NCBI RefSeq assembly: GCF_027923465.1
Contig: NZ_BRLB01000008.1
Coordinates: forward strand, 124,001-188,000
Length of the DNA: 64,000 bases
From: Vallitalea longa
GTDB taxonomy: Bacteria > Bacillota > Clostridia > Lachnospirales > Vallitaleaceae
Reading direction: 5' to 3'
Shown: positions 54,434 through 62,298 of the stretch, piece after piece
Layout of the letters: each line of letters starts with the position of its first letter
How positions within the stretch are numbered: the stretch's first letter is position 1
Program-made: the position numbers and the translations under genes
The notes under the pieces: generated by a model
The model's input: only the letters and a program-made list of their open reading frames with translations
Databases searched by the model: none
Told to the model about the DNA's origin: nothing

Positions 54434-56122
54434 CTACATTTGTTCTGGTGCCTTAATTCCTAACAATTTTAAAGCTTTTTTAATAATAACTCTAACTTCA
54501 CTTACAAGTGACAACCTTGCATCTCTTAAATCCTTATCATCCGTAATAATAGGACAATTATGATAGAACCTATTAAAAGCTTGAGCCAAATCAACAACAT
54601 ACCTTGAAACAAAAGATGGTTCCAACTTCTCTGCTGCATCTGCAACTACACCTTGAAATCTTTGTAGAGTTTTAACAACATTAAACGCTAAATCATCAGT
54701 TAATAATTCATAATCAACCTTTTCATCACTATTACTATAATTAGCCTTCCTTAACACACTAGAAGCTCTAGCATAGGTATATTGAACATAAGGACCTGTT
54801 TCTCCTTCAAAATTCAGAACTTTATCCCAAGAAAATACTACATCTTTAATTCTATTATTATATAGGTCATTAAATAATATAGCACCAATACCAACAGTCT
54901 TAGCAACATTTTCCTTATCATCCAAGTCTGGATTTTTATCTTCTATTATTTTCTTTGTCTTCTCAATTGACTCATTCAATAATTCTTCAAGATATATAAC
55001 TTTTCCTTTTCTTGTAGATAATTTTCCGGATTCCATACTAACTAATCCATATGGAACGTGAATCAATTTATCGTGCCATTCATATCCCATCTTATCAATC
55101 ACTTTAAACCACTGAGCAAAATGTAGATTTTGGTCTAATGCTGTAACATAGATACACTTTTCAAAATCATATGTCTTTTTCCTATAAATAGCTGCAGTAA
55201 TATCTCTTGTTGCATAAAGTGTACTTCCATCTTTTTTAGTAATTAGACAAGGTGGCATTTTGTCTTCTTCCAAATCAACTATCTTAGCACCTTCACTGAT
55301 TTCAATTAATCCTTTATTTTCTAGCTCCTTAATAATTGCATCCATCTTATCATTATAAAAGCTTTCACCTGCAAATGAATCGAAATTTATATCAAGCATT
55401 TTATAAATTCTATTAAACTCTTTCAAACTGATATCTTTAAACCACTGCCATAGATCTAAAGCTTCTTTATCACCATTTTCCATTTTAGTGAACCAAGCTC
55501 TAGCTTCATCATCTAACTCTGGCTTATTCTCAGCTTCCTCATGAAATTTAACATATATCTTTGTTAGTTCATTGATACCATTTTTTTCTATTTCTTCTTT
55601 TGAACCCCATAATTTATATGCAACGATTAATTTTCCGAATTGAGTACCCCAATCACCTAGATGATTTATTCCAACACATTTATATCCTAGATGATCGTGA
55701 ATATTATAGAGTGCATTTCCTATTATGGTAGTTCTAAGATGTCCTATATGAAATGGTTTTGCGATATTAGGTGAAGAATAATCCAAAACTATAGTTTTAC
55801 CTTTACCGATATCTAATTTTTCGTCAAGTTTTTGATTAGTCAAAACACTTTCTACATATTTCTTTTTATTAACATAAAAATTGATATATGCTCCTATAAT
55901 TTTTATATTAGAAAAATACTCTGATGGACCAATTTTTTCTCCTACTTCACTGGCTATCATATTTGGTGCTTTTCTGAAGATTTTTGCTAATTTGAAACAA
56001 GGAAAAGCAAAATCTCCCATTTCTGGATTAGAAGGAATTTCTATTAAATCATTAATTTCTTTTTCTGAAAGATCAACAATAACATTCTTAAGTATCTTAA
56101 CAACAATCTTTTCAAACTCCAT
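54434..56122 (-). CDS. argS: Arginyl-tRNA synthetase
   Basis: A 562-residue class I synthetase that charges tRNA-Arg. The N-terminal additional domain (about 1-110) binds the tRNA elbow. The HIGH motif is SPNIAKPFHIGHLRTTIIG, the KMSKS-like loop is MESGKLSTRKGKVIYLEELL, and the C-terminal DALR anticodon domain begins near VQYTYARASSVLRKA and ends LLGIKAPEQM. Lengths and motifs are normal. ATG at 56122 with GGAAG upstream. It is monocistronic; a promoter and an early terminator hairpin lie 190-270 bases upstream. Confidence 0.97.
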   Translation of the reverse strand: MEFEKIVVKILKNVIVDLSEKEINDLIEIPSNPEMGDFAFPCFKLAKIFRKAPNMIASEVGEKIGPSEYFSNIKIIGAYINFYVNKKKYVESVLTNQKLDEKLDIGKGKTIVLDYSSPNIAKPFHIGHLRTTIIGNALYNIHDHLGYKCVGINHLGDWGTQFGKLIVAYKLWGSKEEIEKNGINELTKIYVKFHEEAENKPELDDEARAWFTKMENGDKEALDLWQWFKDISLKEFNRIYKMLDINFDSFAGESFYNDKMDAIIKELENKGLIEISEGAKIVDLEEDKMPPCLITKKDGSTLYATRDITAAIYRKKTYDFEKCIYVTALDQNLHFAQWFKVIDKMGYEWHDKLIHVPYGLVSMESGKLSTRKGKVIYLEELLNESIEKTKKIIEDKNPDLDDKENVAKTVGIGAILFNDLYNNRIKDVVFSWDKVLNFEGETGPYVQYTYARASSVLRKANYSNSDEKVDYELLTDDLAFNVVKTLQRFQGVVADAAEKLEPSFVSRYVVDLAQAFNRFYHNCPIITDDKDLRDARLSLVSEVRVIIKKALKLLGIKAPEQM

Positions 56123-56310
56123 TTATTTAACTTCCTTTCTCAAAATATACTATACTCTTATAAAAGAGAAATTCATGACAATAAAGTATTACTTACAAGA
56201 ATTAACAAAACGATAACAAATCATAAGAATCATAGTCTATTATTTGATATAACAAGATTTACTCTTATAAAACTTACTTATAAAAGTCAAAAAACAATTT
56301 AACTATTCTA

Positions 56311-56341
56311 TTAAAAACTCCCGTCCACAAAGACGAGAGTA
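56311..56341 (-). terminator. Early terminator hairpin in the argS leader
   Basis: Stem ACTCTCGTC/GACGGGAGT (56317-56325 and 56332-56340, two non-Watson-Crick positions, loop 6) followed on the minus strand by TTTTTAATAG. It begins only about 12 bases after the predicted start of the 56361-56389 promoter and about 190 bases before argS. It may stop degU readthrough or attenuate argS. TGGTAC just before it recalls a T-box, but the full T-box sequence is absent. Confidence 0.65.
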
Positions 56342-56360
56342 CCATTAGTGAATTATAAAA

Positions 56361-56389
56361 ATTATACATTAAATAAATCTTTTTGTCTA
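56361..56389 (-). promoter_or_regulatory. Probable argS promoter
   Basis: Minus-strand TAGACA (56384-56389) and TATAAT (56361-56366), exactly 17 bases apart; one mismatch to consensus in all. It points to argS. Confidence 0.75.
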
Positions 56390-56421
56390 GTATTAAGAAC
56401 CATTAACTTGGCTTCAATCCC

Positions 56422-56482
56422 TAATTTAGACTTGATTCATTAATTAAAATGAATGATGGTATCGCCATAAAAGTCTAAATTA
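56422..56482 (-). ncRNA. Candidate structured RNA, compact three-way junction
   Basis: A 12-bp closing stem (56422-56433 with 56471-56482) encloses two perfect hairpins: ATTCATT/AATGAAT (56435-56454, loop 6) and ATGG/CCAT (56456-56468, loop 5). Only 1, 1 and 2 unpaired bases lie at the junction. All pairs are Watson-Crick on both strands. It begins 16 bases after the degU stop and lies before the argS promoter. It matches no riboswitch or ribozyme I can recall. It could be the 3' end structure of the degSU message or an unknown RNA or DNA element. Confidence 0.5.
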
Positions 56483-56497
56483 CAAATTGAAGAACTT

Positions 56498-57148
56498 CTA
56501 GAATATATCTACTATATTATTTTTTATCGCATATACAGCCGCTTGTGTCCTATCAGATACATTGATCTTTTTAAATATATTAGACACATGATTTTTTACA
56601 GTCTTTTCACTGATACATAAATTATGAGCGATTTCTTTATTTAACATACCTTCAGTAATAAGTTTAAGAACTTCAATCTCTCTTTTTGTTAACTTATTAA
56701 AGCCAACTTCTTTTTCTTCTCTTGTGTTGTTCATTCTTTTAAATAATAGAGATGCCATATTAGGCTGAATATAGGATTCACCATTATATATAGTTCTGAT
56801 TGCTTTGATTAAAACATCAGATTCAGAATCTTTTAGAACATATCCTTGTACACCGATTTCAAATGCTTTATATAGATATTCTACTTCATTATGAATAGTT
56901 AATATTAGAGTTTTAGTTGGAATATTATTTTCGTTAAGATATTTTATAACCTCTAGTCCATTCATTCGTGGCATATTTATATCAAGCAATACAACATCTG
57001 GATTGCCTTCAATAATTTTTTTGATTGCTTCCGAACCATCTCCTGCTTGGTCTATAACTTCAATATCATCCTCTAATTCAATTAACTGTTTAAGACCCTC
57101 TCTAACCATTGAATGGTCGTCTGCGATAAGTATTTTAATGTTATTCAT
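56498..57148 (-). CDS. Response regulator, NarL/DegU family
   Basis: A 216-residue regulator. The receiver has IADDHSMVREGL, Asp56 in DVVLLDINMPRMNG, ILTIHNEVEYL and GYVLKDSE. The LuxR-type helix-turn-helix has LTKREIEVLKLITEGMLNKE and ISEKTVKNHVSNIFKKINV. The arrangement is that of DegU. ATG at 57148 overlaps the kinase gene by 8 bases. In Bacillus DegU controls exoenzymes, motility and biofilm; targets here are unknown. The pair lies between argS and an alpha/beta hydrolase. Confidence 0.92.
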   Translation of the reverse strand: MNNIKILIADDHSMVREGLKQLIELEDDIEVIDQAGDGSEAIKKIIEGNPDVVLLDINMPRMNGLEVIKYLNENNIPTKTLILTIHNEVEYLYKAFEIGVQGYVLKDSESDVLIKAIRTIYNGESYIQPNMASLLFKRMNNTREEKEVGFNKLTKREIEVLKLITEGMLNKEIAHNLCISEKTVKNHVSNIFKKINVSDRTQAAVYAIKNNIVDIF

Positions 57149-58307
57149 TAATATCCTCCTTGCTTTCCAAAATAGGTATCTTTACATATATTGTTGTGCC
57201 CATTCCCCTATTAGACTTCAACTTATATTCACCCATCAATAAGTTGGTTCTTTCTCTCATCATCGTGATACCAAACCCTCTATTATTTTCCATATTTAAT
57301 TTTACATTATTTATATCAAAGCCATCACCATCATCATTTATTATCAATTCTATAAACTCAGACTTGTAAATCAGCTTAATATTTACATTACTCGCATTAG
57401 AATGTTTTTTAGCATTATTCAATGCTTCTTGAACAATTCTATATAAAGTTAAAGAAATAATAGAATTAACATTATCTTCCCCATTCACCACATCAAAGGT
57501 TACATCATAATTAACTTCGTTTCTTATCTTATCTATATATCTCTCCAAAGTAGGAACCAATCCCAAATCATCTAGTGCCATAGGCCTAAGATTATAGATC
57601 ATTCTCCTAGTCTCATCAATAGTTGTTCTTATTATTGATTTTAGAGATTGAAGTTCTAACCTAGTTCTATCAATATCCTTATCTAATAATTTAATACATA
57701 GTTCAGTTTTAAGAATGAGATTGGATAAGTTTTGAGATGGTCCATCATGCATCTCTCTAGATATCCTTAATCTCTCTTCTTCTTGAGCTTTTATAACTTT
57801 TAGTCCCCATATTTCTTTAGTATACATATTGTTAACTTCATTATTAATTTCATTAAGCTCCCCAGATAAAATATCATAAGCAAAATCTAAATTATTGCTA
57901 ACATAATCGGATTTCTCGGCTATTTGCCTAATTGTTTTGAGTTGATTTTCCAAATTATCTCTTTTATGAACTATATCCATTTCTTTTTCATATTCAAGTG
58001 ATAACTTTTCTTTTATATCCTCGATTTCTTTATGGACTAATTCTACTTCTTCTTCATTATAGAGATTGATATTTCTATTTATGATCGATAATTTGGTTTT
58101 ACCAAGATTTAACTTTTTCTCTAACGTTGCTACGTTATTTATGACATCATTAGCCTCATCTTTCAAAACAATAAATCTATCCTCTATTTCTATATATTTT
58201 TTCTTAATATAAGAACTTATTTCAAAAATTTCTTTATTTCTATTTTTTATGATTTCTTTAGTATCATCAATAATAGAATCTAATTTTTCCATCACATTTT
58301 TATACAT
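57141..58307 (-). CDS. Sensor histidine kinase, DegS-like (cytoplasmic)
   Basis: A 388-residue kinase without transmembrane segments. A long N-terminal coiled coil (about 20-165) is followed by the HisKA_3 phosphoacceptor His187 in EEERLRISREMHDGPSQNLS, the X region ETRRMIYNLRPMALDDLGLV, and the ATPase motifs YRIVQEALNNAKKHSNASNV, INDDGDGFDI and NRGFGITMMRERTNLLMGEY. This order is that of DegS. I choose ATG at 58307 with AGTAGGTG 8 bases upstream over an in-frame earlier start at 58328. It is co-translated with the DegU-like regulator. Confidence 0.93.
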   Translation of the reverse strand: MYKNVMEKLDSIIDDTKEIIKNRNKEIFEISSYIKKKYIEIEDRFIVLKDEANDVINNVATLEKKLNLGKTKLSIINRNINLYNEEEVELVHKEIEDIKEKLSLEYEKEMDIVHKRDNLENQLKTIRQIAEKSDYVSNNLDFAYDILSGELNEINNEVNNMYTKEIWGLKVIKAQEEERLRISREMHDGPSQNLSNLILKTELCIKLLDKDIDRTRLELQSLKSIIRTTIDETRRMIYNLRPMALDDLGLVPTLERYIDKIRNEVNYDVTFDVVNGEDNVNSIISLTLYRIVQEALNNAKKHSNASNVNIKLIYKSEFIELIINDDGDGFDINNVKLNMENNRGFGITMMRERTNLLMGEYKLKSNRGMGTTIYVKIPILESKEDINE

Positions 58308-58802
58308 TATTCTAACACCTACTGACAAAATATAACCTAAACTTTTAGTTATATTATTATATCATTAAAGTATATTATAATACAAGCAAATTACGGATAA
58401 TAGTACTATCTTAGCAGTTAAAATATTATTGCAAATTGTAATATATATATCAAATAAATTTAGTAATATTTTACATAATACCTTTTTGATGTGTTATCTG
58501 ACTATATTTTCTATTATATAACAATTTAAAATATTATTATTTTCAGTATATATTGTATTATAATTTTTAATCAAATACGTTTTTATAAATTCTAAATAAT
58601 TCTATTGAATTTTTTTCTAAATTGCTACATAATAGATAGTAGACGTAATACCTATAAAATAATAATAAAAAAGTTCTATACTCTACCTTATGTATTTTTG
58701 TGGTATAATGAATTTGTTTAACACATAATAGTAAAAATAGGAAAATTTGTTTCTTGCTAACAATATTTCCTATTATATATAATAATAGAAAGGAGAAAGC
58801 AA
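58308..58802. other. Divergent intergenic region with plus-strand promoter
   Basis: A stretch of 495 AT-rich bases between the DegS-like gene and the divergent hydrolase. An extended -10 element TG-G-TATAAT (58701-58709) on the plus strand probably starts hydrolase transcription, about 87 bases before its GTG. No other gene is supported. Confidence 0.55.
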
Positions 58803-59744
58803 GTGAAAAAACATACAAAAAATCTATTTTACTTTTTAATATCGTTAATCTCAATCTCGTTAATAAATAAAATAATATTTTTAACATCATCTATAAAAAA
58901 TAATTTATTCTCATGCAATAGTTATTATTATGGGTGGAAGTTCGGTAAATTATTTTATACTGTTCAAGGTAAAGGAAAACCCATACTATTGATTCACAGT
59001 TTATTTATGGGAAGTTCTGATTACGAATTTAAAAAATTAGTTAAAAACCTATCATCAAATCATACTGTGTACACAATAGATTTAATTGGATATGGTAGAT
59101 CCGACAAACCTAAAATAACTTATACAGCTTTTTTATATGTTCAATTGATATCTGATTTTATTAATGAAGTCATAAAAGAGAAAACAGATGTGATTGCTTC
59201 TTCTTCTAGTTCATCATTTGTTACTATGGCTTGTTACCAAAATCCTAATATATTTAACAAACTATTATTTATTAACCCTGTTAATATTATGTTCCTTCAA
59301 AAAAATCCTAATAAGAGGGATAAATTATTAAAATATGTTTTAGAAACTCCAATACTAGGTACAACTATATATAATATTGCGTGTTCTAAATATATAATAG
59401 GAACTAACCTTAAAAAAAGATTATTCTTTAATAAAAAACTAGTAAAGAATAAATATATTAATGTTTATAATGAAGCTTCACATCTTCAAGGTTCTAACAA
59501 TAAATACTTGTATGCATCGAAATCATGTAAATATTTAAATGTGTCCATAAATGCTGCAATAGAAAATATCAACAATAGTATCTATATACTACTTGGTGAT
59601 AACAATAACTCTGAAGATATAATAAACAGCTATATTACACTTAATCCGGCTATAGAATACTCTTATGTACATGATTCAAAACTGCTACCTCATTTAGAAA
59701 AACCTGGGGATATAATTGACATTTGCAATATATATTTCAATTGA
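58803..59744 (+). CDS. Membrane-associated alpha/beta hydrolase with unusual nucleophile elbow
   Basis: A 313-residue alpha/beta-fold protein with an N-terminal hydrophobic segment (LFYFLISLISISLINKIIFL) that would act as signal anchor. The fold is shown by FYTVQGKGKPILLIHSLFMG (oxyanion HSLF in place of HGxx), VYTIDLIGYGRSDKPKITYT, LLGDNNNSED (acid) and HDSKLLPHLEKP (His). Where the nucleophile motif G-x-S-x-G is expected the sequence is IASSSSSSFVTM, a run of serines without the glycines. Activity may be altered or lost. GTG at 58803 with AAAGGAG 7 bases upstream. It is monocistronic and its substrate is unknown. Confidence 0.82.
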   Translation: MKKHTKNLFYFLISLISISLINKIIFLTSSIKNNLFSCNSYYYGWKFGKLFYTVQGKGKPILLIHSLFMGSSDYEFKKLVKNLSSNHTVYTIDLIGYGRSDKPKITYTAFLYVQLISDFINEVIKEKTDVIASSSSSSFVTMACYQNPNIFNKLLFINPVNIMFLQKNPNKRDKLLKYVLETPILGTTIYNIACSKYIIGTNLKKRLFFNKKLVKNKYINVYNEASHLQGSNNKYLYASKSCKYLNVSINAAIENINNSIYILLGDNNNSEDIINSYITLNPAIEYSYVHDSKLLPHLEKPGDIIDICNIYFN

Positions 59745-59750
59745 CCATAA

Positions 59751-59791
59751 ATACTATTAATTAATATCCAATAGATATTAATTAATAGTAT
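59751..59791. repeat. 18-bp perfect AT inverted repeat after the hydrolase gene
   Basis: Arms 59751-59768 and 59774-59791 (ATACTATTAATTAATATC and complement) around a 5-base loop. It starts 6 bases after the hydrolase stop. No T run follows, and a proper terminator lies 32 bases further on, so its job is unclear. Confidence 0.75.
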
Positions 59792-59822
59792 AATCTCAGA
59801 AAATAATAACACTAAAACATTT

Positions 59823-59856
59823 ATTGCCTCCTTTAAAATTAAGGAGGCAATTTTTA
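59823..59856 (+). terminator. Terminator of the hydrolase gene, probably bidirectional
   Basis: Perfect stem ATTGCCTCCTT/AAGGAGGCAAT (59823-59833 and 59841-59851, loop 7) followed by five T. It also lies downstream of the convergent GNAT gene. Confidence 0.9.
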
Positions 59857-59942
59857 ATAAATCAATATATCATGAAGCTAAATTTCTACATAATTATATT
59901 TTTAATATATATTTAAACTTTACATTAAATTATTTCTTCAAA

Positions 59943-60398
59943 CTATTTACAATTACATTTTTTCTTCATTTTACCCTTTTCAAGTTTCATATTGAGATGA
60001 CTAATATCTGCTTCTGAATAAACTTCTCCATATTCGACAAATCCAATCTTTTTATAAAAAGGAACTGCTTTTAATTGTGAGTGAACTTCTATATAATCAG
60101 CTCCACTATCAAAAGCTTTCTGTATAAGCATTTTAACAACTAGATCTCCATAATTATTACCTCTTTTATTCTTAAGCACAGCTATCCTACCTATAAGATA
60201 AATACCATCCTTAAAAATCAATCTGCCTGTCCCTACAGGACTTTTATCCTCGTATACAACGACGTGTATAGCTTCCTCATCAATCCCGTCAAAAACTATG
60301 TTATAATCAATATTTTGCTCATTTACAAAAACTTCATCTCTAACAAATAGAGCATCCTTTATATCTTTATCACCGTTTATGTATACACCAGTAATCAT
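59943..60398 (-). CDS. GNAT-family N-acetyltransferase
   Basis: A 151-residue acetyltransferase of the YjcF/ElaA-like group. It starts MITGVYINGDKDIKDALFVR with RDEVFVNEQNI, as in that group. The acetyl-CoA loop is IGRIAVLKNKRGNNYGDLVV (a variant of R/Q-x-x-G-x-G/A), followed by EVHSQLKAVPFYKKIGF. The C-terminus KMKKKCNCK is lysine- and cysteine-rich and unusual. ATG at 60398 with AAAGGG 9 bases upstream. It follows noc in the same direction by about 80 bases. The substrate is unknown. Confidence 0.88.
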   Translation of the reverse strand: MITGVYINGDKDIKDALFVRDEVFVNEQNIDYNIVFDGIDEEAIHVVVYEDKSPVGTGRLIFKDGIYLIGRIAVLKNKRGNNYGDLVVKMLIQKAFDSGADYIEVHSQLKAVPFYKKIGFVEYGEVYSEADISHLNMKLEKGKMKKKCNCK

Positions 60399-60475
60399 AG
60401 CACACTACCCTTTCAATAATAACTATCACTAAAACATATCTATTTAACATATATGATATCCATGAAAATTAATAT

Positions 60476-61276
60476 CTAATTCATAGGTATTACAATATTT
60501 ATCTTATATGAATCGTCAACTTCTTTAACTTCATAATCAATTTCTATACCTGAACTTTCCATCATATCAACCGCTTGCTTAATAGTATTAGTAAATATTC
60601 TAATATCCTTAAGATATCTTTTGACCTTTGCCTTATCCTTCTTATTCACTTGTTCAATTAATCTATTTAATGTTCGATCAATTAACTCTTCAGTTTTCTT
60701 AACGTTCAAAGATTGTTCAACTACTTTATTAAGAATACTAAGTTGTAATTCTTCATCAGGCAACTTTAATAAGGCTCTAGCATGTCTTTCTGATAAACTA
60801 TTATCTAATAAAACTTTTTTAACATTATTACTTAACCTTAATAATCTCAACTTGTTAGCTATAGTGGATTGACTTTTTCCAACTTGTTTAGCAACCTCAT
60901 CCTGTGTAAGATCATAATCATTAATTAGGTTATAATAACCTTCAGCTTCTTCAATATAATTAAGATTTTCTCTTTGTAAATTCTCAATAAGTGCTATAAC
61001 TGCACTATCTTTATCATTTACATCAATTATAATTGCAGGAATCTCAGTAAGGCCTGCAATCTTACTTGCTCTTAATCTTCTTTCACCAGCTATTAATTCA
61101 TAATATTCATCATTAATCCTTCTAACACTAACTGGCTGCATAATTCCAAATTCCTTAATTGAATTAGCTAATTCATCTAACATTAATTTATCAAAAACTC
61201 TTCTAGGCTGATATGGATTAGGTCTAATATTATTAACAGAAATAAAAGTTACATTATATTCATTAATCATACTCAA
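60476..61276 (-). CDS. noc: Nucleoid occlusion protein Noc (ParB paralogue)
   Basis: A 266-residue ParB-family protein that in Bacillus binds NBS sites, spreads with CTP and blocks FtsZ over the nucleoid. It has PNPYQPRRVFDKLMLDELAN, AGERRLRASKIAG, ENLQRENLNYIEEAEGYY and the helix-turn-helix KSQSTIANKLRLLRL with LSERHARALL. At the four positions known to separate ParB from Noc (Caulobacter numbering 173, 179, 184, 201) it has Q, K, R and R, close to Noc's Q, K, K, R and unlike ParB in this window (R, S, N, G). Start TTG at 61276 with GAGAGG 7 bases upstream. It follows rsmG, the usual place. Confidence 0.9.
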   Translation of the reverse strand: MSMINEYNVTFISVNNIRPNPYQPRRVFDKLMLDELANSIKEFGIMQPVSVRRINDEYYELIAGERRLRASKIAGLTEIPAIIIDVNDKDSAVIALIENLQRENLNYIEEAEGYYNLINDYDLTQDEVAKQVGKSQSTIANKLRLLRLSNNVKKVLLDNSLSERHARALLKLPDEELQLSILNKVVEQSLNVKKTEELIDRTLNRLIEQVNKKDKAKVKRYLKDIRIFTNTIKQAVDMMESSGIEIDYEVKEVDDSYKINIVIPMN

Positions 61277-61540
61277 AACTATTCCTCTCTTCTTTAGTTA
61301 ATTTATTTATATTAAGATGCATATTAACATCTTAGGAATCAAGAGCTATTATAATTTTGATTTTATAACTTACTAAATTTTTTATAAATTTTTATAATCA
61401 ACTAAAATATATACTTAAGACTTAATTAAATTATATCTTGATTAATTGATAACCAATGATTATTGTTTAATCTTATTATTACTCTATTATATTATATCAA
61501 AAATAACAGCAAAATCAAAATTATTTCCTTGGAAATATAA

Positions 61541-62260
61541 TTATCTTAATGGACTTTTTTTAGGTTTACCTGCTTTTCTAGGATACTTGTTTGGGGTATT
61601 TTTCACTTTTTTAATAACTACAAATGTTCTTTCTATATCCAAAAAAGGAACTTCAACATTCTTTATTTTCTCTAAACAAGCTCCTAATTTTTCCATAGCC
61701 CCTTTTGAACTATAAATTTCTTCTTGCGATTTATTAGACTTATATGATATAAAATAACCCCCATGCCTAACAAATGGTATACAGTATTCACTAAGAATTG
61801 ATAAATCAGCAACTGCTCTAGAAACACATAAATCGAATTGTTCTCTATATAAATCAGTATTACCTAAATCTTCAGCTCTTGAATGAATACATTGTATATC
61901 TTCAAGAGATAATTCGTCTATTACTTCCAATAAAAAATTTATACGTTTATTTAGAGAATCAACCAAAGTTACTTTTAGATTAGGAAAAACAATCTTTAAT
62001 GGAATACCTGGAAATCCAGCACCTGTACCTAAGTCAATTAGGCTATTACATATATTTAGATCAATAACCTCTTTGATAGCAATACTATCTAAGAAATGTT
62101 TCAGAATTACTTCTTGTTCATCTATAATAGATGTTAAATTAATTTTCTTATTCCATTTAATCAACATTTCATAATACTTATTGAACTGCTTAACCTGTAT
62201 ATCTGTTAACTTATATCCTAACTTTTCTGCACCTTCTATTAATAAATGGTTGTATATCAT
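61541..62260 (-). CDS. rsmG: 16S rRNA (guanine527-N7)-methyltransferase RsmG
   Basis: A 239-residue SAM-dependent enzyme (formerly GidB) that methylates G527 of 16S rRNA. The SAM site is SLIDLGTGAGFPGIPLKIVF. Other family stretches are KKINLTSIIDEQEVILKHFL, VTLVDSLNKRINFL, FDLCVSRAVADLSILSEY and GGYFISYKSNKSQEE. The length is normal. ATG at 62260 with AGGATGATAAA upstream. It follows mnmG by 38 bases, the conserved order near the origin. Loss of this enzyme gives low-level streptomycin resistance in several bacteria. Confidence 0.97.
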   Translation of the reverse strand: MIYNHLLIEGAEKLGYKLTDIQVKQFNKYYEMLIKWNKKINLTSIIDEQEVILKHFLDSIAIKEVIDLNICNSLIDLGTGAGFPGIPLKIVFPNLKVTLVDSLNKRINFLLEVIDELSLEDIQCIHSRAEDLGNTDLYREQFDLCVSRAVADLSILSEYCIPFVRHGGYFISYKSNKSQEEIYSSKGAMEKLGACLEKIKNVEVPFLDIERTFVVIKKVKNTPNKYPRKAGKPKKSPLR

Positions 62261-62298
62261 TTTATCATCCTAACCTTTACAAAAATTGTATACCTCTT

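Noticed and set aside
58567-58890. Minus-strand open frame of 107 codons
   Set aside because: Low-complexity Leu/Tyr/Ile content, no ribosome site, and it overlaps the promoter and start of the divergent hydrolase gene.
60476-61276. Second ParB rather than Noc
   Set aside because: The helix-turn-helix carries Noc-type residues (Q, K, R, R) and the gene follows rsmG, the usual place of noc.
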